NCBI RefSeq assembly: GCF_900116195.1
Contig: NZ_FOZW01000007.1
Coordinates: 275,310-339,309 of the forward strand
Direction of reading: 5' to 3'
DNA length: 64,000 bases
DNA from: Alloyangia pacifica
Lineage (GTDB): Bacteria > Pseudomonadota > Alphaproteobacteria > Rhodobacterales > Rhodobacteraceae
The notes beneath the pieces are model-generated. The model saw only the letters and a list, made by a program, of their open reading frames with translations, was not told the origin of the DNA and ran no database searches. Shown here in pieces: positions 9,227-19,285 of this stretch. The stretch's first letter is position 1. Each line of letters opens with the position of its first letter. Made by a program: the position numbers and the translations under genes.

Positions 9227-9880
9227 TCAGGAGTAGTCGCGTTCGCCGAAGATCGCCGAACCGACCCGCACATGGGTGGCGCCGAGGGCGATGGCCTCTT
9301 CGAAATCCGAACTCATGCCCATCGACAGCCCCTCGAGCCCGTTGCGCGCGGCGATCTTGCCGAGCAGTGCGAAGTGCAGGCTCGGGGTCTCGTCCACCGG
9401 CGGGATGCACATCAGCCCCTTGAGCGGCAGGTCGAGATCGCGCACCTCCTTGATGAAGGCGTCGGCCTCGGCGGGCAGGATGCCGGCCTTCTGCTCTTCC
9501 TCGCCGGTGTTGACTTGCACGAAGAGATCGGGGCACTGGCCCAGCTCCTGCGCCAGCCGCGCCAGCGTGGTCGCGAGCTTGGGCCGGTCGACCGAGTGGA
9601 TCGCCGAGAAGAGCTGCATCGCCTGCCGCGCCTTGTTGCTCTGCAGCGGGCCGATGAGGTGGACCTCGGCGTCGGGAAAACGCTCCTGGAAGGCGGGCCA
9701 CTTGCCGGCGGCCTCCTGCACCTTGTTCTCGCCGAAGAGTCGGTGCCCTGCTTCGAGCACGGCTTCGACCCGCGCGTTAGGCTGCACCTTGCTGACTGCG
9801 ATCAGCTGTGCCGAGCCGGGGGCGCGGCCGGCAAGTTTCTCGGCCTTGGCGATGCGCGCCTTGATGTCGATCAGTCCCAT
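9227..9880 (-). CDS. Pyridoxal phosphate homeostasis protein, YggS family
   Basis: A 217-aa PLP-binding TIM-barrel protein (COG0325) that helps keep free PLP and amino-acid pools balanced. Signatures are the PLP lysine in LIAVSKVQP, FGENKVQE, HLIGPLQSNKA, MCIPP and the C-terminal SMGMSSDFEEAI with VRVGSAIFG. The ATG at 9880 is preferred to an upstream in-frame start because GGGGAGAGG precedes it and homologues start at this point. It overlaps the 3' end of the TPR-sulfotransferase gene by 10 bp. Confidence 0.93.
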   Translation of the reverse strand: MGLIDIKARIAKAEKLAGRAPGSAQLIAVSKVQPNARVEAVLEAGHRLFGENKVQEAAGKWPAFQERFPDAEVHLIGPLQSNKARQAMQLFSAIHSVDRPKLATTLARLAQELGQCPDLFVQVNTGEEEQKAGILPAEADAFIKEVRDLDLPLKGLMCIPPVDETPSLHFALLGKIAARNGLEGLSMGMSSDFEEAIALGATHVRVGSAIFGERDYS

Positions 9881-11337
9881 GATTCCTCTCCCCAGGCCTC
9901 GATAAACGGCGCCAGTTCGGTTTCGTATTTCTTCCATGCCTGTGCCGAGCCGCGGTAGATCGGCTGCCGCGCCTGGCTGACGCTGAGCGTCTTCACCGCG
10001 CCCTGCGCCTCATGCGAGTTGAGGCAGGCGGGGTCCCAGTCGAGCCCCGCCGCGGCGACAAGCGCGCGAGACTGGGGTTCGGGATCGTCCACCAGCGCCT
10101 CGTAGCGGATCTCGTGGATGCGGCCGGGCAGCGCCGTCTTCCAATGCGCGACGTTGCCGCGGAAGCGCTTGATCGAGGTGGCGATCTCGGCAAGGTCGCA
10201 GGCGTAGCGATGGGTGCCAAGCGCGAAATGGTTCTTGTAGATCGACAGGGCGATGTCGCGCGGATCGCGATGCACCACGATGATCTTTGCGCCGGGCAGG
10301 GCGTGATCCAGCAGGCCGAAGATCAGGTGGCAGAGGATTGACTTGTCCGTGAAGGCGCCGCTGGTCCGGCCGGTGTCGCGCGCCGCGAGACGCATGTAGT
10401 GATCGGCGAAGGCCTGCACCCGGGCCGGCGGTTCGGCGGCGATCGGGCGCATCAGCTCGCCGGCACCGAAGTAGCCGTAGGAGAGCTTCAGCGCGTGGCC
10501 GAGTTCGCCGCCCGCGCTCACCTCGGGGTGTGCGCCGAGGATGCGCTCGACCAGCGTCGTGCCGGAACGCGGCATGCCGGTGACGAAGATCGGACGCAGC
10601 GCGGGGGCACTGGCCGAAGCCGGTGCGAGCCCCGCCTGCGCCTTGCGCACGGTGGCGAACTCGCGGGCCTGGGCGGCGTTATCGAAGGGCGCAGCCTTGC
10701 GCTGCAGGGCGTTGGCACGGGTGAGATAGGCGAAGACCTTGCCGGTCTGGCCGGTCTCTTCCATCGCCTTGGACAGGGCAAAGCCGAGGTGCATGCGCTG
10801 GCGGTCGGGCAGGTCGCGTTTCCCCCAGAGCTTTTCCATGGCGCGCAGCAACGGATCGCCCGCGGTCAGCTTCTTGGTGGCGAGGAAGATGCGGTAGAGC
10901 TCGGTCTCGTTCGGGTGCCGCTTGATCAGCGCGCGGAACAGCGTCTCGGCCTCGTCGAACCGCCCCAGGAGCTGCAGGTAGTGCGCCTTGTCGGCGCGGG
11001 GCTTGATGTCCCTGGGGTCGGCCGCGATCTGCCGGTCGAGCGCGGCCAGTGCGGCGTCGGAGCGGCCGAGCGCGCGGTAGCGCTGGATGGCGGTGGCCAG
11101 CAGCTTGGGGTCGGTCGGTGCAAGCTCGAGAGCGTGGTCGAGATGACGCAGGCAGGCGTCGCGGTCGCCCTGTTCGTAGCAGATCTGCGACAGCTGCAGC
11201 GCGAGATCGGCGCGCGCGGGTTCGGTCGCCAGAACCTGCTCGAGCGCGGCGCGGGCCGTGCCGAGGCGACCCTGTGCGAGGGCGGGGCGGACCGATTTCA
11301 GGAGCGCCGCCTTACGCGCGGCTGAAAGGGGGAGCAT
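9871..11337 (-). CDS. Tetratricopeptide repeat protein with sulfotransferase domain
   Basis: A 488-aa protein with TPR-like helical repeats over roughly residues 1-200, followed by a sulfotransferase domain. The 5'-phosphosulfate-binding loop VTGMPRSGTTLVERIL is visible near residue 255, and the 3'-phosphate region includes VVHRDPRDIALSIY. The PAPS-dependent acceptor is unknown; bacterial members modify surface sugars, lipids or peptides. There is no signal peptide, so it is probably cytosolic. The stop overlaps the yggS start, an unexpected partner. Confidence 0.88.
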   Translation of the reverse strand: MLPLSAARKAALLKSVRPALAQGRLGTARAALEQVLATEPARADLALQLSQICYEQGDRDACLRHLDHALELAPTDPKLLATAIQRYRALGRSDAALAALDRQIAADPRDIKPRADKAHYLQLLGRFDEAETLFRALIKRHPNETELYRIFLATKKLTAGDPLLRAMEKLWGKRDLPDRQRMHLGFALSKAMEETGQTGKVFAYLTRANALQRKAAPFDNAAQAREFATVRKAQAGLAPASASAPALRPIFVTGMPRSGTTLVERILGAHPEVSAGGELGHALKLSYGYFGAGELMRPIAAEPPARVQAFADHYMRLAARDTGRTSGAFTDKSILCHLIFGLLDHALPGAKIIVVHRDPRDIALSIYKNHFALGTHRYACDLAEIATSIKRFRGNVAHWKTALPGRIHEIRYEALVDDPEPQSRALVAAAGLDWDPACLNSHEAQGAVKTLSVSQARQPIYRGSAQAWKKYETELAPFIEAWGEESWD

Positions 11338-11370
11338 GGGGGGGCCTGTGCTTGGGGCGGATGCCGCCGT

Positions 11371-11391
11371 TTTGCCCGGTGAGCGGGCAAA
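11371..11391. terminator. Second hairpin after porin
   Basis: The 7-bp stem TTTGCCC/GGGCAAA has a 7-nt loop and lies immediately beyond the main porin terminator. It reads as a tandem back-up terminator for leftward transcription. Confidence 0.5.
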
Positions 11392-11395
11392 AGAA

Positions 11396-11419
11396 AAGAG
11401 CGGGCCGAAGCCCGCTCTT
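11396..11419 (-). terminator. Porin terminator
   Basis: The perfect 10-bp stem AAGAGCGGGC/GCCCGCTCTT has a 4-nt loop. On the minus strand it is followed by a T-rich tract (CTTTTCTTTTGC), 28 bp after the porin stop. Confidence 0.88.
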
Positions 11420-11446
11420 CCCTGATCGTTCCAATCTCGGGTGAGA

Positions 11447-12451
11447 TTAGAAGTTCATGCGCAGGCCGAGCGACCAGGTGTTGTCGTCTTCGCTAACCGA
11501 CTCGTCGTCTGCGTTGGTGAAGTCCACATCCGACCAGCCGTAGCCGAAGCGGGCTTCGAGACCGCCACCGAGGTCGTAGGAAGCTGCGACACCCCAGCCG
11601 GACAGCTCGTCGTCGCCCAGGTCGTACTGGCCCCAGTTCACGCCGATCGCCAGCGCGTTCATCTCGTAGCCGAAGCCGACACCGTAGTGCTGCAGATCGT
11701 CGTCCACACCATCGATGTCCATGTTCGAGTAGGTTGCGCCCAGCGACAGGCCGTTGGCGAAGCCACCGGTCACTGCGACCGAGGTCACCGAAGCTGCGTC
11801 GGACACGGTCTGGTAGCCGAGGCCGGCGGTCATGTCGATCGCTGCGAGCTCGCCGTTCCAGGACACACCGAGGGCCCAGATGGTGTCGCCGATGTCTTCG
11901 ACTTCGTTGCCGTCATCGATTTGTTCTGCCGATGCCGAGATGGTGAAATCGCTGATCGCGTAGTCGACGCGAGCGATCTGGCCGTCGCCGAAGCCGTCGA
12001 GGCTGAGGCCCACGGTGCCTTCGATGTCGTCGAGGTCGCTGATGCCGTCCGAGTGGTTGAAGCCGAGGTGCGACGTTTCATCGTCGGCCAGCGAACCGCC
12101 GGCGAGCGCCAGTTCCGGGACGCGAGCGTCGAGAGCACCGTCGGTGTCACCCATGGTCAGGGTCAGGCCGCCGTAGGACACGAAGATGGCTTCGCCGCCC
12201 TGGGTCGCCGGGCCGAAGGCACCCGACGGATCACCGTCCGACTCGTCGAGGTCGACGTTGGCACCGAAGACGAGGCCGTTGTCTGCTTCACCCGACATGG
12301 TGAAGGTGACGTCGATGTCGGTGAAGAACTGGGTTTCATTTTCGTAGCCGGCGTAAACACCCATCTCGGCCATACCGGTGAGCGTGACTTCTGCCGCGGC
12401 GACGCCTGCGGTTGCAACCAGCGCGGTGGAAGCAAACAGAATCTTTTTCAT
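11447..12451 (-). CDS. Rhodobacter-type outer-membrane porin
   Basis: General diffusion porin of 334 aa. The ATG at 12451 starts the typical signal peptide MKKILFASTALVATAGVAAA, cleaved before EVTLTGMAEMG. The mature protein is strongly acidic (many Asp/Glu turns), shows alternating beta-strand residues and ends LGLRMNF with the terminal Phe expected for BAM recognition. The open frame extends upstream, but without a signal-like N-terminus. GAGGGATACA precedes the chosen start. It is monocistronic, with tandem terminators. Confidence 0.93.
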   Translation of the reverse strand: MKKILFASTALVATAGVAAAEVTLTGMAEMGVYAGYENETQFFTDIDVTFTMSGEADNGLVFGANVDLDESDGDPSGAFGPATQGGEAIFVSYGGLTLTMGDTDGALDARVPELALAGGSLADDETSHLGFNHSDGISDLDDIEGTVGLSLDGFGDGQIARVDYAISDFTISASAEQIDDGNEVEDIGDTIWALGVSWNGELAAIDMTAGLGYQTVSDAASVTSVAVTGGFANGLSLGATYSNMDIDGVDDDLQHYGVGFGYEMNALAIGVNWGQYDLGDDELSGWGVAASYDLGGGLEARFGYGWSDVDFTNADDESVSEDDNTWSLGLRMNF

Positions 12452-12741
12452 TGTATCCCTCATGTGTTCTAAGGCACGTACCAATCCGGATAGCCCGGCC
12501 TTGATGGGCACTTCTATGCGCTCGGCCCGGACGTTCTGGCAACCCGTCGCTAGGGCAGGCACCCACGAAGCGAACCAGTGATGCCCAATTGCCACAAAAA
12601 TATCACGGGGGTTTCAAGTCGATGCCGCTGCGTTCCGGCGGCTCCGGGCGCGCGTCCGGACGGCGGGATTGACGGCTTGTGATACGCGGTGCCGCCGAGT
12701 ATGCAGGAGCAAAGACGCGGACGGGCAGGAGCTTGGGTTTC

Positions 12742-13239
12742 ATGGAATATAAGCGGTTTGCAAAGGGCTTTGTGCTGCTCGCAGGGGCGCTGGTCTTGGC
12801 GGCATGCGGGCAGAGCGAAACGCGGCAGCCAGTTCAGACCCGGTCGGCCGATGAGATCGCGGCCGCTGAAATTTACGGCGCCGAGGGCGCGCCCGAGTCG
12901 ACCATCTGGGACATTTTCAAGGCAAAGCCGGATGCCGGTCGCGTCGGGGCTGTGAACAAGTACATCTGGAACGCTTCGCTGCAGGTGCTGGACTTCCTGC
13001 CGGTGGAAAGCGTCGATCCGTTCACCGGGGTTATCACCACCGGATACGGCACGCCCCCGGGCGGCGGTACCGCCTATCGCGCCACGATCCTCGTGTCCGA
13101 CCCGGCGCTGGACGCGCGCTCGCTGAATGTCGCCCTGATGACTCGCTCGGGCCCTGCCAGTGCGTCGGCGGTGCACGCGGTGGAGGATGCGATCCTGACC
13201 CGCGCCCGGCAGCTCCGGGCGGTCGACAGCAAGATCTGA
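12742..13239 (+). CDS. DUF3576 lipoprotein
   Basis: A 165-aa predicted lipoprotein. The lipobox LVLAAC (Cys about residue 21) follows a short basic N-terminus, and the ATG at 12742 places this signal correctly. The conserved DUF3576 part includes YIWNASLQVLDFLPVESVDP and TGYGTPPGG. In alphaproteobacteria this family is often found near leuS, as here (with one gene between). The function is unknown; an envelope role is likely from the lipid anchor. It is divergent from the porin. Confidence 0.85.
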   Translation: MEYKRFAKGFVLLAGALVLAACGQSETRQPVQTRSADEIAAAEIYGAEGAPESTIWDIFKAKPDAGRVGAVNKYIWNASLQVLDFLPVESVDPFTGVITTGYGTPPGGGTAYRATILVSDPALDARSLNVALMTRSGPASASAVHAVEDAILTRARQLRAVDSKI

Positions 13240-13258
13240 TCTGGGCGTCCGAGAGATA

Positions 13259-13290
13259 CAAAGGGCCCGGGCAGTTGCCCGGGCCCTTTG
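13259..13290. terminator. Bidirectional terminator
   Basis: A perfect 15-bp stem (13259-13273 with 13276-13290) is built on AAAGGGCCCGGGC and followed by TGTTTCG. It separates the convergent DUF3576 and glycosyltransferase genes. Confidence 0.85.
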
Positions 13291-13334
13291 TGTTTCGCGA
13301 TCTGGGCACGCTGCGATCGGCAGCCCCGCCGTTG

Positions 13335-14600
13335 TCAGTCCCTTGGCTGACGCGGCTCCAGTGCGGCGAGGCGGTTGACCCAGTCGATGTGCCTCGGAAG
13401 GCAGTGGCTGCGCAGATCGTAGTTGGCCCGGACATGCGCGCGCGCGGCGCTGCCCAGCCGGGCCCGTGTCTCGGGCGCGTCGAGCAGGGTGCAGAGCCGG
13501 TCGACCAGCGCGGCGCGGTCGAAGAAATCCACCATCCAGCCGGTCTCGTCCTCGGTCAGCGCCTCGCGCACCGGGGCCGTATCGCTGGCGAGGATGGCGC
13601 AGCCGGCGCTCATCGCCTCGAGCAGCGACCAGCTCAGCACGAAGGGGTAGGTGAGATAGACGTGCACGCGGCTCACCTGCATCATCGACAGGAATCGCTC
13701 GTAGGGCACGCGGCCGAGGAAATGTACCCGCGCCCAGTCCGCGTCCGGAATCTCGCCCCGCACCTCGTCGATGAAGATCTGCTTCCAGCTCTTGCCGTCC
13801 GGCGGCTTGGCCCCGTAGCTCACGTCGTCGCCGCCGATCAGGGTGATCTGCGCATCGGGGCGCCGGCGCAGGATCTCGGGCAGGGCGCGCATGAACACGT
13901 GGTAGCCGCGGTAGGGCTCGAGGTTGCGATTGATGAAGGTGATCACCTCGTCGTCGCGGGTCAGCACGCGGCCGTTCCCCAGTTCGAGCCGCGCCTCCGG
14001 GTTGGGCCGGACAAGCTCGGTGTCGATGCCGTCATGCGCGATCGTCAGCCGGTCCTGCCAATTCCCGGGAAAGGTGCTCGCCTGGAACCGGGTCGGGCTG
14101 ATGCCCGCGTCCATGACTTCCTCGTGCAGGCGGTTGTTGAGGTTCTTCATTCGCAGGCGCTGCGCGTCGCCGATCGTGGTCTTGGACGAGAATTCCGGGT
14201 CGAAGGTGACGAAGTCCGGCGTGGTGCGATGGTAGAGCTCGCAATAAAGGCCGAGACGGGCGCGCGGCCAAACATCCTTGAGGAACAGGCTTTCGCCCCA
14301 GCCGTGATGCGCCAGAATCACGTCGGGCTCGTAGCCATTCTTCCTAAGCGCGAGCGCGGCGTTGCAGCAACTCGAGCCGCGCAGGATCTTGGTCTCGAAG
14401 TCGGTCAGGTAGGGGTGGATGTCCCTGGTGCTGCTGCCGCGGATCTCATAGGGCAGGACGCGGACACCATTCCAGTGCGTCGGTTCCTTGACCTTCGGGG
14501 TGAGCGCGGTGACCTCATGGCCGAGCCGCACGAGTTCGGGCGCGACATGCTTGTATTGGCCGGGGAAATTCTGGTGGATGCAAAGTATTTTCATGATCAA
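13335..14600 (-). CDS. Glycosyltransferase family 4 protein
   Basis: A GT-B fold transferase (about 420 aa), probably adding a sugar to a surface glycan. The N-terminal domain begins KILCIHQNFPGQYKH. The C-terminal GT1/GT4 domain carries FINRNLEPYRGYHVFMRALP and the nucleotide-sugar segment LSWSLLEAMSAGCAILASDTAPVRE, where the usual E-x7-E is represented by E...E. There is no signal or membrane helix. The start could equally be the ATG at 14594. The donor and acceptor cannot be told. Confidence 0.85.
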   Translation of the reverse strand: MIMKILCIHQNFPGQYKHVAPELVRLGHEVTALTPKVKEPTHWNGVRVLPYEIRGSSTRDIHPYLTDFETKILRGSSCCNAALALRKNGYEPDVILAHHGWGESLFLKDVWPRARLGLYCELYHRTTPDFVTFDPEFSSKTTIGDAQRLRMKNLNNRLHEEVMDAGISPTRFQASTFPGNWQDRLTIAHDGIDTELVRPNPEARLELGNGRVLTRDDEVITFINRNLEPYRGYHVFMRALPEILRRRPDAQITLIGGDDVSYGAKPPDGKSWKQIFIDEVRGEIPDADWARVHFLGRVPYERFLSMMQVSRVHVYLTYPFVLSWSLLEAMSAGCAILASDTAPVREALTEDETGWMVDFFDRAALVDRLCTLLDAPETRARLGSAARAHVRANYDLRSHCLPRHIDWVNRLAALEPRQPRD

Positions 14601-14817
14601 CGGTAAAAGCTTTCTGTCCGCCCAGATTGTTCCACGCGTGCCGTCCCCTGCCTATTAGGAAACCGCTTGCGGCCGAAATTTGCCATGCAGAGGTTGCTGA
14701 AATGTCGCCAACCGGGTCCGCCCGACGGGCCCCGGTACTGGACGTCCGGCGGGGCCTGCCCTATCACCCGCCTTGACCTATCCGCATCGACCCATCCGCT
14801 CCGAGGGACAAGAGATT

Positions 14818-17388
14818 ATGTCGCGCTACGACCCCGCCACGATCGAGCCAAAATGGCAGGCCGCCTGGGAAGACGCCCTGACCTTCAAGGCCACCCGCTC
14901 GGCCGACAAGCCGAAGTACTACGTGCTCGAGATGTTCCCCTATCCGTCGGGCCGCATCCACATCGGCCACGTGCGGAACTACACGATGGGCGACGTGATT
15001 GCCCGCTACAAGAAGCAGAACGGCTTCAACGTGCTGCACCCGATGGGCTTCGACGCCTTCGGCATGCCGGCCGAGAACGCCGCCATGGCCTCGGGCGGTC
15101 ACCCCAAGGACTGGACCTATTCCAACATCGACACGATGGTGGAGCAGATGAAGCCGCTGGGCTTCGGGCTCGACTGGTCGCGCATGTTCGCCACCTGCGA
15201 TCCGGAATACTACGGCCAGCAGCAGGCGCTGTTCCTCGATATGCTGGAAGAGGGCCTCGTCTACCGCAAGAACGCCGTGGTGAACTGGGATCCGGTCGAC
15301 ATGACCGTGCTCGCCAACGAGCAGGTGGAGAACGGCCGCGGCTGGCGCTCGGGCGCGCTGGTCGAGCGCAAGGAGCTCACCCAGTGGTTCTTCAAGATCT
15401 CGGACTTCTCGGGCGAGCTGCTCGACGCGCTCGACACGCTCGATGACTGGCCCGCCAAGGTAAAGCTGATGCAGGCGAACTGGATCGGCCGCTCGCGCGG
15501 GCTGCAGTTCTCCTTCGACATGCTCAATGGCCCCGAGGGCTTCAACAAGATCGAGTGCTACACCACCCGTCCCGACACGCTGCACGGCGCGTCCTTCGTC
15601 GGCATTTCACCCGACCACCCGCTCGCCAAGGAGCTGGAGCAGGGCAACCCCGAGCTCGCCGCCTTCGTCGCCGAGTGCCGCCGCATGGGCACCTCGGAAG
15701 AGGAGTTGGAAAAGGCCGAGAAGCGCGGCTTCGACACCGGCCTCAAGGTGCGTCACCCGTTCGACCCGAGCTGGGAGCTGCCGGTCTATATCGCCAACTT
15801 CATCCTCATGGACTACGGAACCGGCGCGATCTTCGGCTGCCCGGGCCACGACCAGCGCGACCACGACTTCTGCAGCAAGTACGGCCTGCCGATCGTCGAG
15901 ACCTTCGTCCCGCTCGAGGGCGAGATCGACATCCAGGCCGAGCCTTTCGTCCCCGCCAAGACCGAGAAGGTGCGCTACACGCGTCTCGTCGCCGGGGCCG
16001 AAGTGCAGACCGGCGAGGAGGGCGTCAACGCCGCCGTCGACTTCTGCGAGAAGAACGGCATCGGCGAGGGCGTGACCAAGTACCGCCTCCGCGACTGGGG
16101 CCTGTCGCGTCAGCGCTACTGGGGCTGCCCGATTCCCGTGGTCCATTGCGAGGCCTGCGGCGTGGTGCCCGAGAAGAAGGAAAACCTGCCGATCAGCCTG
16201 CCCTACGACGAGGACGGCAAGGCAATCGACTTCTCGGTGCCCGGCAACCCGCTCGACCGTCACCCCTCGTGGCGTGCCTGTTCCTGCCCGTCCTGCGGTG
16301 CGCCGGCTCGGCGTGAGACCGACACGATGGACACTTTCGTCGATTCGAGCTGGTACTTCGCCCGCTTCACCTCGCCGCGCGCCGACACGCCGATCGACAT
16401 GGCCGAGGCCGAGTACTGGATGAACGTCGACCAGTACATCGGCGGCATCGAGCACGCGATCCTGCACCTGCTCTACTCGCGTTTCTTCGCCCGGGCGATG
16501 CAGCTCACCGGCCACCTGCCCGAAAAGAGCAAGGAGCCGTTCAACGCGCTCTTCACGCAGGGCATGGTGACCCACGCGATCTACCAGACTCGCAATGCCG
16601 ACGGTCGCCCGGTCTACCACTATCCCGAAGCAGTCGAGCTGAAGGACGGTAAGGGCTATCTCGAGGATGGCACCGAGGTCGAGATCATCCCCTCGGCCAA
16701 GATGTCGAAGTCGAAGAACAACGTGGTCGACCCGGTGGCGATCATCGGCCAGTACGGCGCCGACACCGCGCGTTGGTTCGTGCTGTCGGACAGCCCGCCG
16801 GAGCGGGACGTGGAATGGACGGCCTCGGGCGCCGAGGCAGCGTCCAAGCACCTCGCGCGGGTCTACCGCATCGCCGCAGAAATCGCCGAGTCGGACGCGC
16901 CTGAAAGCGCCGACGACAAGGCCCTGCTGCGCGAGATGCACAAGGCGATCCACGACGTGACCATGGGCGTCGAGAGCTTCGGCTTCAACGCGGCCATCGC
17001 CAAGCTCTACGCCTTCACCGGCGTGCTCGGCAAATCGCAGGCGGGCGCCGTGGCCAAGAAGGAGGCGGCCAGGGTCCTCGCGCAGCTCATGTCGCCGATG
17101 ACCCCGCACCTGTCGGAGGAGATCTGGCAGCTGCTGGGCGGCGAGGGCCTCATCGCAAACGCCGTGTGGCCCAAGGCCGACGAGGCGATGCTGGTCGAGG
17201 ACAGCGTCACCCTGCCGATCCAGGTGAACGGCAAGCGCCGCGGAGAACTCACCGTTCCCAAGGACATGGCCAAGGAAGAGATTGAAAAACTCGTCCTTGC
17301 GCACGAAGCTGTAGTGCGGACTCTCGAAGGGGCCGCCCCGAAGAAGCTCATCGTTGTGCCTGGCCGGATCGTCAATGTGGTCGCTTGA
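14818..17388 (+). CDS. leuS: Leucyl-tRNA synthetase
   Basis: Class I aminoacyl-tRNA synthetase of 856 aa, the normal length. The HIGH motif appears as [13 protein letters not shown] near residue 45 and KMSKS as [10 protein letters not shown] near residue 630. The CP1 editing insertion and the CxxC-type segment [17 protein letters not shown] are visible between them. The ATG at 14818 is chosen because homologues begin [13 protein letters not shown]; a frame extension upstream has no support. Its 3' end overlaps lptE by 14 bp, giving the conserved leuS-lptE-holA order. Confidence 0.97.
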   Translation: MSRYDPATIEPKWQAAWEDALTFKATRSADKPKYYVLEMFPYPSGRIHIGHVRNYTMGDVIARYKKQNGFNVLHPMGFDAFGMPAENAAMASGGHPKDWTYSNIDTMVEQMKPLGFGLDWSRMFATCDPEYYGQQQALFLDMLEEGLVYRKNAVVNWDPVDMTVLANEQVENGRGWRSGALVERKELTQWFFKISDFSGELLDALDTLDDWPAKVKLMQANWIGRSRGLQFSFDMLNGPEGFNKIECYTTRPDTLHGASFVGISPDHPLAKELEQGNPELAAFVAECRRMGTSEEELEKAEKRGFDTGLKVRHPFDPSWELPVYIANFILMDYGTGAIFGCPGHDQRDHDFCSKYGLPIVETFVPLEGEIDIQAEPFVPAKTEKVRYTRLVAGAEVQTGEEGVNAAVDFCEKNGIGEGVTKYRLRDWGLSRQRYWGCPIPVVHCEACGVVPEKKENLPISLPYDEDGKAIDFSVPGNPLDRHPSWRACSCPSCGAPARRETDTMDTFVDSSWYFARFTSPRADTPIDMAEAEYWMNVDQYIGGIEHAILHLLYSRFFARAMQLTGHLPEKSKEPFNALFTQGMVTHAIYQTRNADGRPVYHYPEAVELKDGKGYLEDGTEVEIIPSAKMSKSKNNVVDPVAIIGQYGADTARWFVLSDSPPERDVEWTASGAEAASKHLARVYRIAAEIAESDAPESADDKALLREMHKAIHDVTMGVESFGFNAAIAKLYAFTGVLGKSQAGAVAKKEAARVLAQLMSPMTPHLSEEIWQLLGGEGLIANAVWPKADEAMLVEDSVTLPIQVNGKRRGELTVPKDMAKEEIEKLVLAHEAVVRTLEGAAPKKLIVVPGRIVNVVA

Positions 17389-17872
17389 TCGAAGAACCCT
17401 GCTTGCAGCCTGCGGCGCCCTGGCGCTCGCGGGCTGTGGCTTCACCCCGGCCTACGGGCCGCAGGGGGGCGGGCAGAAGCTGCTCGGCCAGATCGCCTTT
17501 GCCGATCCCGACACGCCCGACGCCTATCTCTACACCCGGCGTATCGAGGAACGCCTCGGCCGCGCCGCGCCCGGAGCGCCCTACCGGCTCGACACCACGC
17601 TGAGTACTGCGATCTCGGGTCATGGCTCGCTTGCCGATGGTAACACCACCCGCATCCGGGTGATCGGGACGGCCACCTTCACGCTGCGCGACACGGCAAC
17701 AGGCAATGCGCTGACGTCCGGCGGCACCTCTTCCTTCACCGGCTACTCCACCACCGGGTCCACCGTCTCCACGCAGGCCGCCGAGCGCGACGCCGAGGAG
17801 CGGCTGATGATCATGCTGGCCGACCGTGTGATCGACCGCCTGCTGCTGGTCGCGGCGGATCTGCCGGAGTGA
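17375..17872 (+). CDS. lptE: LPS-assembly lipoprotein LptE
   Basis: Outer-membrane lipoprotein that plugs LptD in the LPS export machine. The 165-aa product has a twin-Arg-like start ([10 protein letters not shown]) and lipobox LALAGC, followed by GFTPAYGP, typical of alphaproteobacterial LptE. The ATG at 17375 lies inside the leuS 3' end, indicating translational coupling. holA follows after 10 bp. Confidence 0.88.
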   Translation: MWSLDRRTLLAACGALALAGCGFTPAYGPQGGGQKLLGQIAFADPDTPDAYLYTRRIEERLGRAAPGAPYRLDTTLSTAISGHGSLADGNTTRIRVIGTATFTLRDTATGNALTSGGTSSFTGYSTTGSTVSTQAAERDAEERLMIMLADRVIDRLLLVAADLPE

Positions 17873-17882
17873 CGCGGGTCTC

Positions 17883-18911
17883 ATGAAACTCGGCGGGCGC
17901 GACGCACAGGCCTTCTTCCGCAAGCCCGATCCCTCGCGTTCGGGCGTGCTGCTCTACGGCGAGGACGCCATGCGCGTGGCGCACCGGCGGCAGGAGATCA
18001 TCACCGCCCTCGTCGGGCCCGAGGCCGAAGCGGAAATGCGCCTGACCCGCATGGGCGGCGCCGATCTGCGCAAGGACCCGGCAATGCTGCTCGACGCGGT
18101 GAAGGCGCAGGGCTTCTTTCCCGGCCCGCGCGTGGTCTTCGTCGAGGAGGCCAGCGACGGTCTCGCCAAGACCATGGGCGCGGCGCTGACAGACTGGCGC
18201 CCCGGCGATGCGCAGATCATCGTCACCGCCGGTCAGCTCACCGCCAAATCCGCCCTGCGCAAGCTCTTCGAGGCCGCCCCCGAGGCGCTGGCCATTGGCA
18301 TCTACTCCGACCCACCGGGGCGCGAGGAGATCGAGGCGGCACTGAACAAGGCCGGGCTCACGCAGGTTGATCGCGCCGCCTTCGACGCCCTGGACCACCT
18401 CGCACGAGCGCTCGAGCCTGGGGACTTCCGGCAGGTCCTAGAGAAGCTCGCGCTCTACAAACTCGACGATTCCGCGCCGCTCACCCCCGAGGAGGTTACC
18501 GCCTGCGCGCCTGCCTCGATCGAGGCCGAACTCGACGACATCCTCAACGTGGTGGCAGAGGGCCGCTCGCCCGAGATCGGCCCGCTGATGCAGCGGCTCG
18601 AAGGGCAGGGGGTGGCGCCGGTGACGCTGCTGATCATGGCCCTGCGCCACTTCCGCGTGCTCTACGCGCTGGCTTCGGCGCAGGGCGGCCCGCAGGCCGG
18701 GGTGCAGCGGCTGCGCCCGCCGCTCTTCGGCCCGCGCCGCGACCGCATGCTGCGCCAGGCCTCGGGCTGGAATGCCGACCGGCTGGAGGATGCGCTGGGG
18801 ATGCTGATGGAGACCGACCTCTCGATCCGCTCCGCCGGCGCCCGCGCGCCTGCCATGGCGCTGGTGGAGCGCAACTTCGTCCGTCTCGCCTGGCTCGCCT
18901 CGCGGCGCTAG
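17883..18911 (+). CDS. holA: DNA polymerase III subunit delta
   Basis: Clamp-loader delta subunit (342 aa) that opens the beta clamp. The N-terminal domain contains LLYGEDAMRVAHRR and the C-terminal collar region LLIMALRHFRVLYALA, both characteristic of HolA. It is the third gene of leuS-lptE-holA. The stop is 4 bp from the end of the convergent YrhK-like gene, leaving no room for a separate terminator. Confidence 0.93.
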   Translation: MKLGGRDAQAFFRKPDPSRSGVLLYGEDAMRVAHRRQEIITALVGPEAEAEMRLTRMGGADLRKDPAMLLDAVKAQGFFPGPRVVFVEEASDGLAKTMGAALTDWRPGDAQIIVTAGQLTAKSALRKLFEAAPEALAIGIYSDPPGREEIEAALNKAGLTQVDRAAFDALDHLARALEPGDFRQVLEKLALYKLDDSAPLTPEEVTACAPASIEAELDDILNVVAEGRSPEIGPLMQRLEGQGVAPVTLLIMALRHFRVLYALASAQGGPQAGVQRLRPPLFGPRRDRMLRQASGWNADRLEDALGMLMETDLSIRSAGARAPAMALVERNFVRLAWLASRR

Positions 18912-18915
18912 CCTC

Positions 18916-19203
18916 TCAGCTGTCCTTCTGCTCGCGCTCTGCGAGCCGGTCGATCTTGCCCATCCGCCAGAGCTTGATTTCGCGCGCCAGCCGCAGCGAC
19001 GGCTTCACCATGAAGAGCACCGAGCCGATGGTGAACAGCCAGATGGCGGGGGTCTCATACTGCTTCCAGAAAAACAGCACGGAGCCGAGGGTGAAACAGA
19101 GCGCGGCGCCAAAATCCACCGCCGTATGGGCGATCTCGAAAAGCGCGTAGACGCGCCGCGTGTCCGCGTTGCGCTCACGGTTGCGGTGATCGAAGAGCTT
19201 CAT
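18916..19203 (-). CDS. YrhK-like small membrane protein
   Basis: A 95-aa protein starting at the ATG at 19203 (KLFDHRNRERN). Two hydrophobic helices (about residues 22-42 and 47-62) carry GAALCFTLGSVLFF and IWLFTIGSVLFMVKPSLRLAREIKL, resembling the YrhK domain. The function is unknown. A longer open frame upstream overlaps the pheS terminator and is not used. It is convergent with holA. Confidence 0.75.
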   Translation of the reverse strand: MKLFDHRNRERNADTRRVYALFEIAHTAVDFGAALCFTLGSVLFFWKQYETPAIWLFTIGSVLFMVKPSLRLAREIKLWRMGKIDRLAEREQKDS

Positions 19204-19238
19204 GCGGCAGAAGATGGCGCGCGGCCCGAAAAGGAAAA

Positions 19239-19262
19239 GGCCCGGCGCTGATGCACCGGGCC
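19239..19262 (-). terminator. pheS terminator
   Basis: The stem GGCCCGG/CCGGGCC has a 10-nt loop. Read leftward from pheS it is followed by TTTTCCTTTTC. Confidence 0.85.
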
Positions 19263-19285
19263 CCGAAATCATCTCGCAACGCGCC

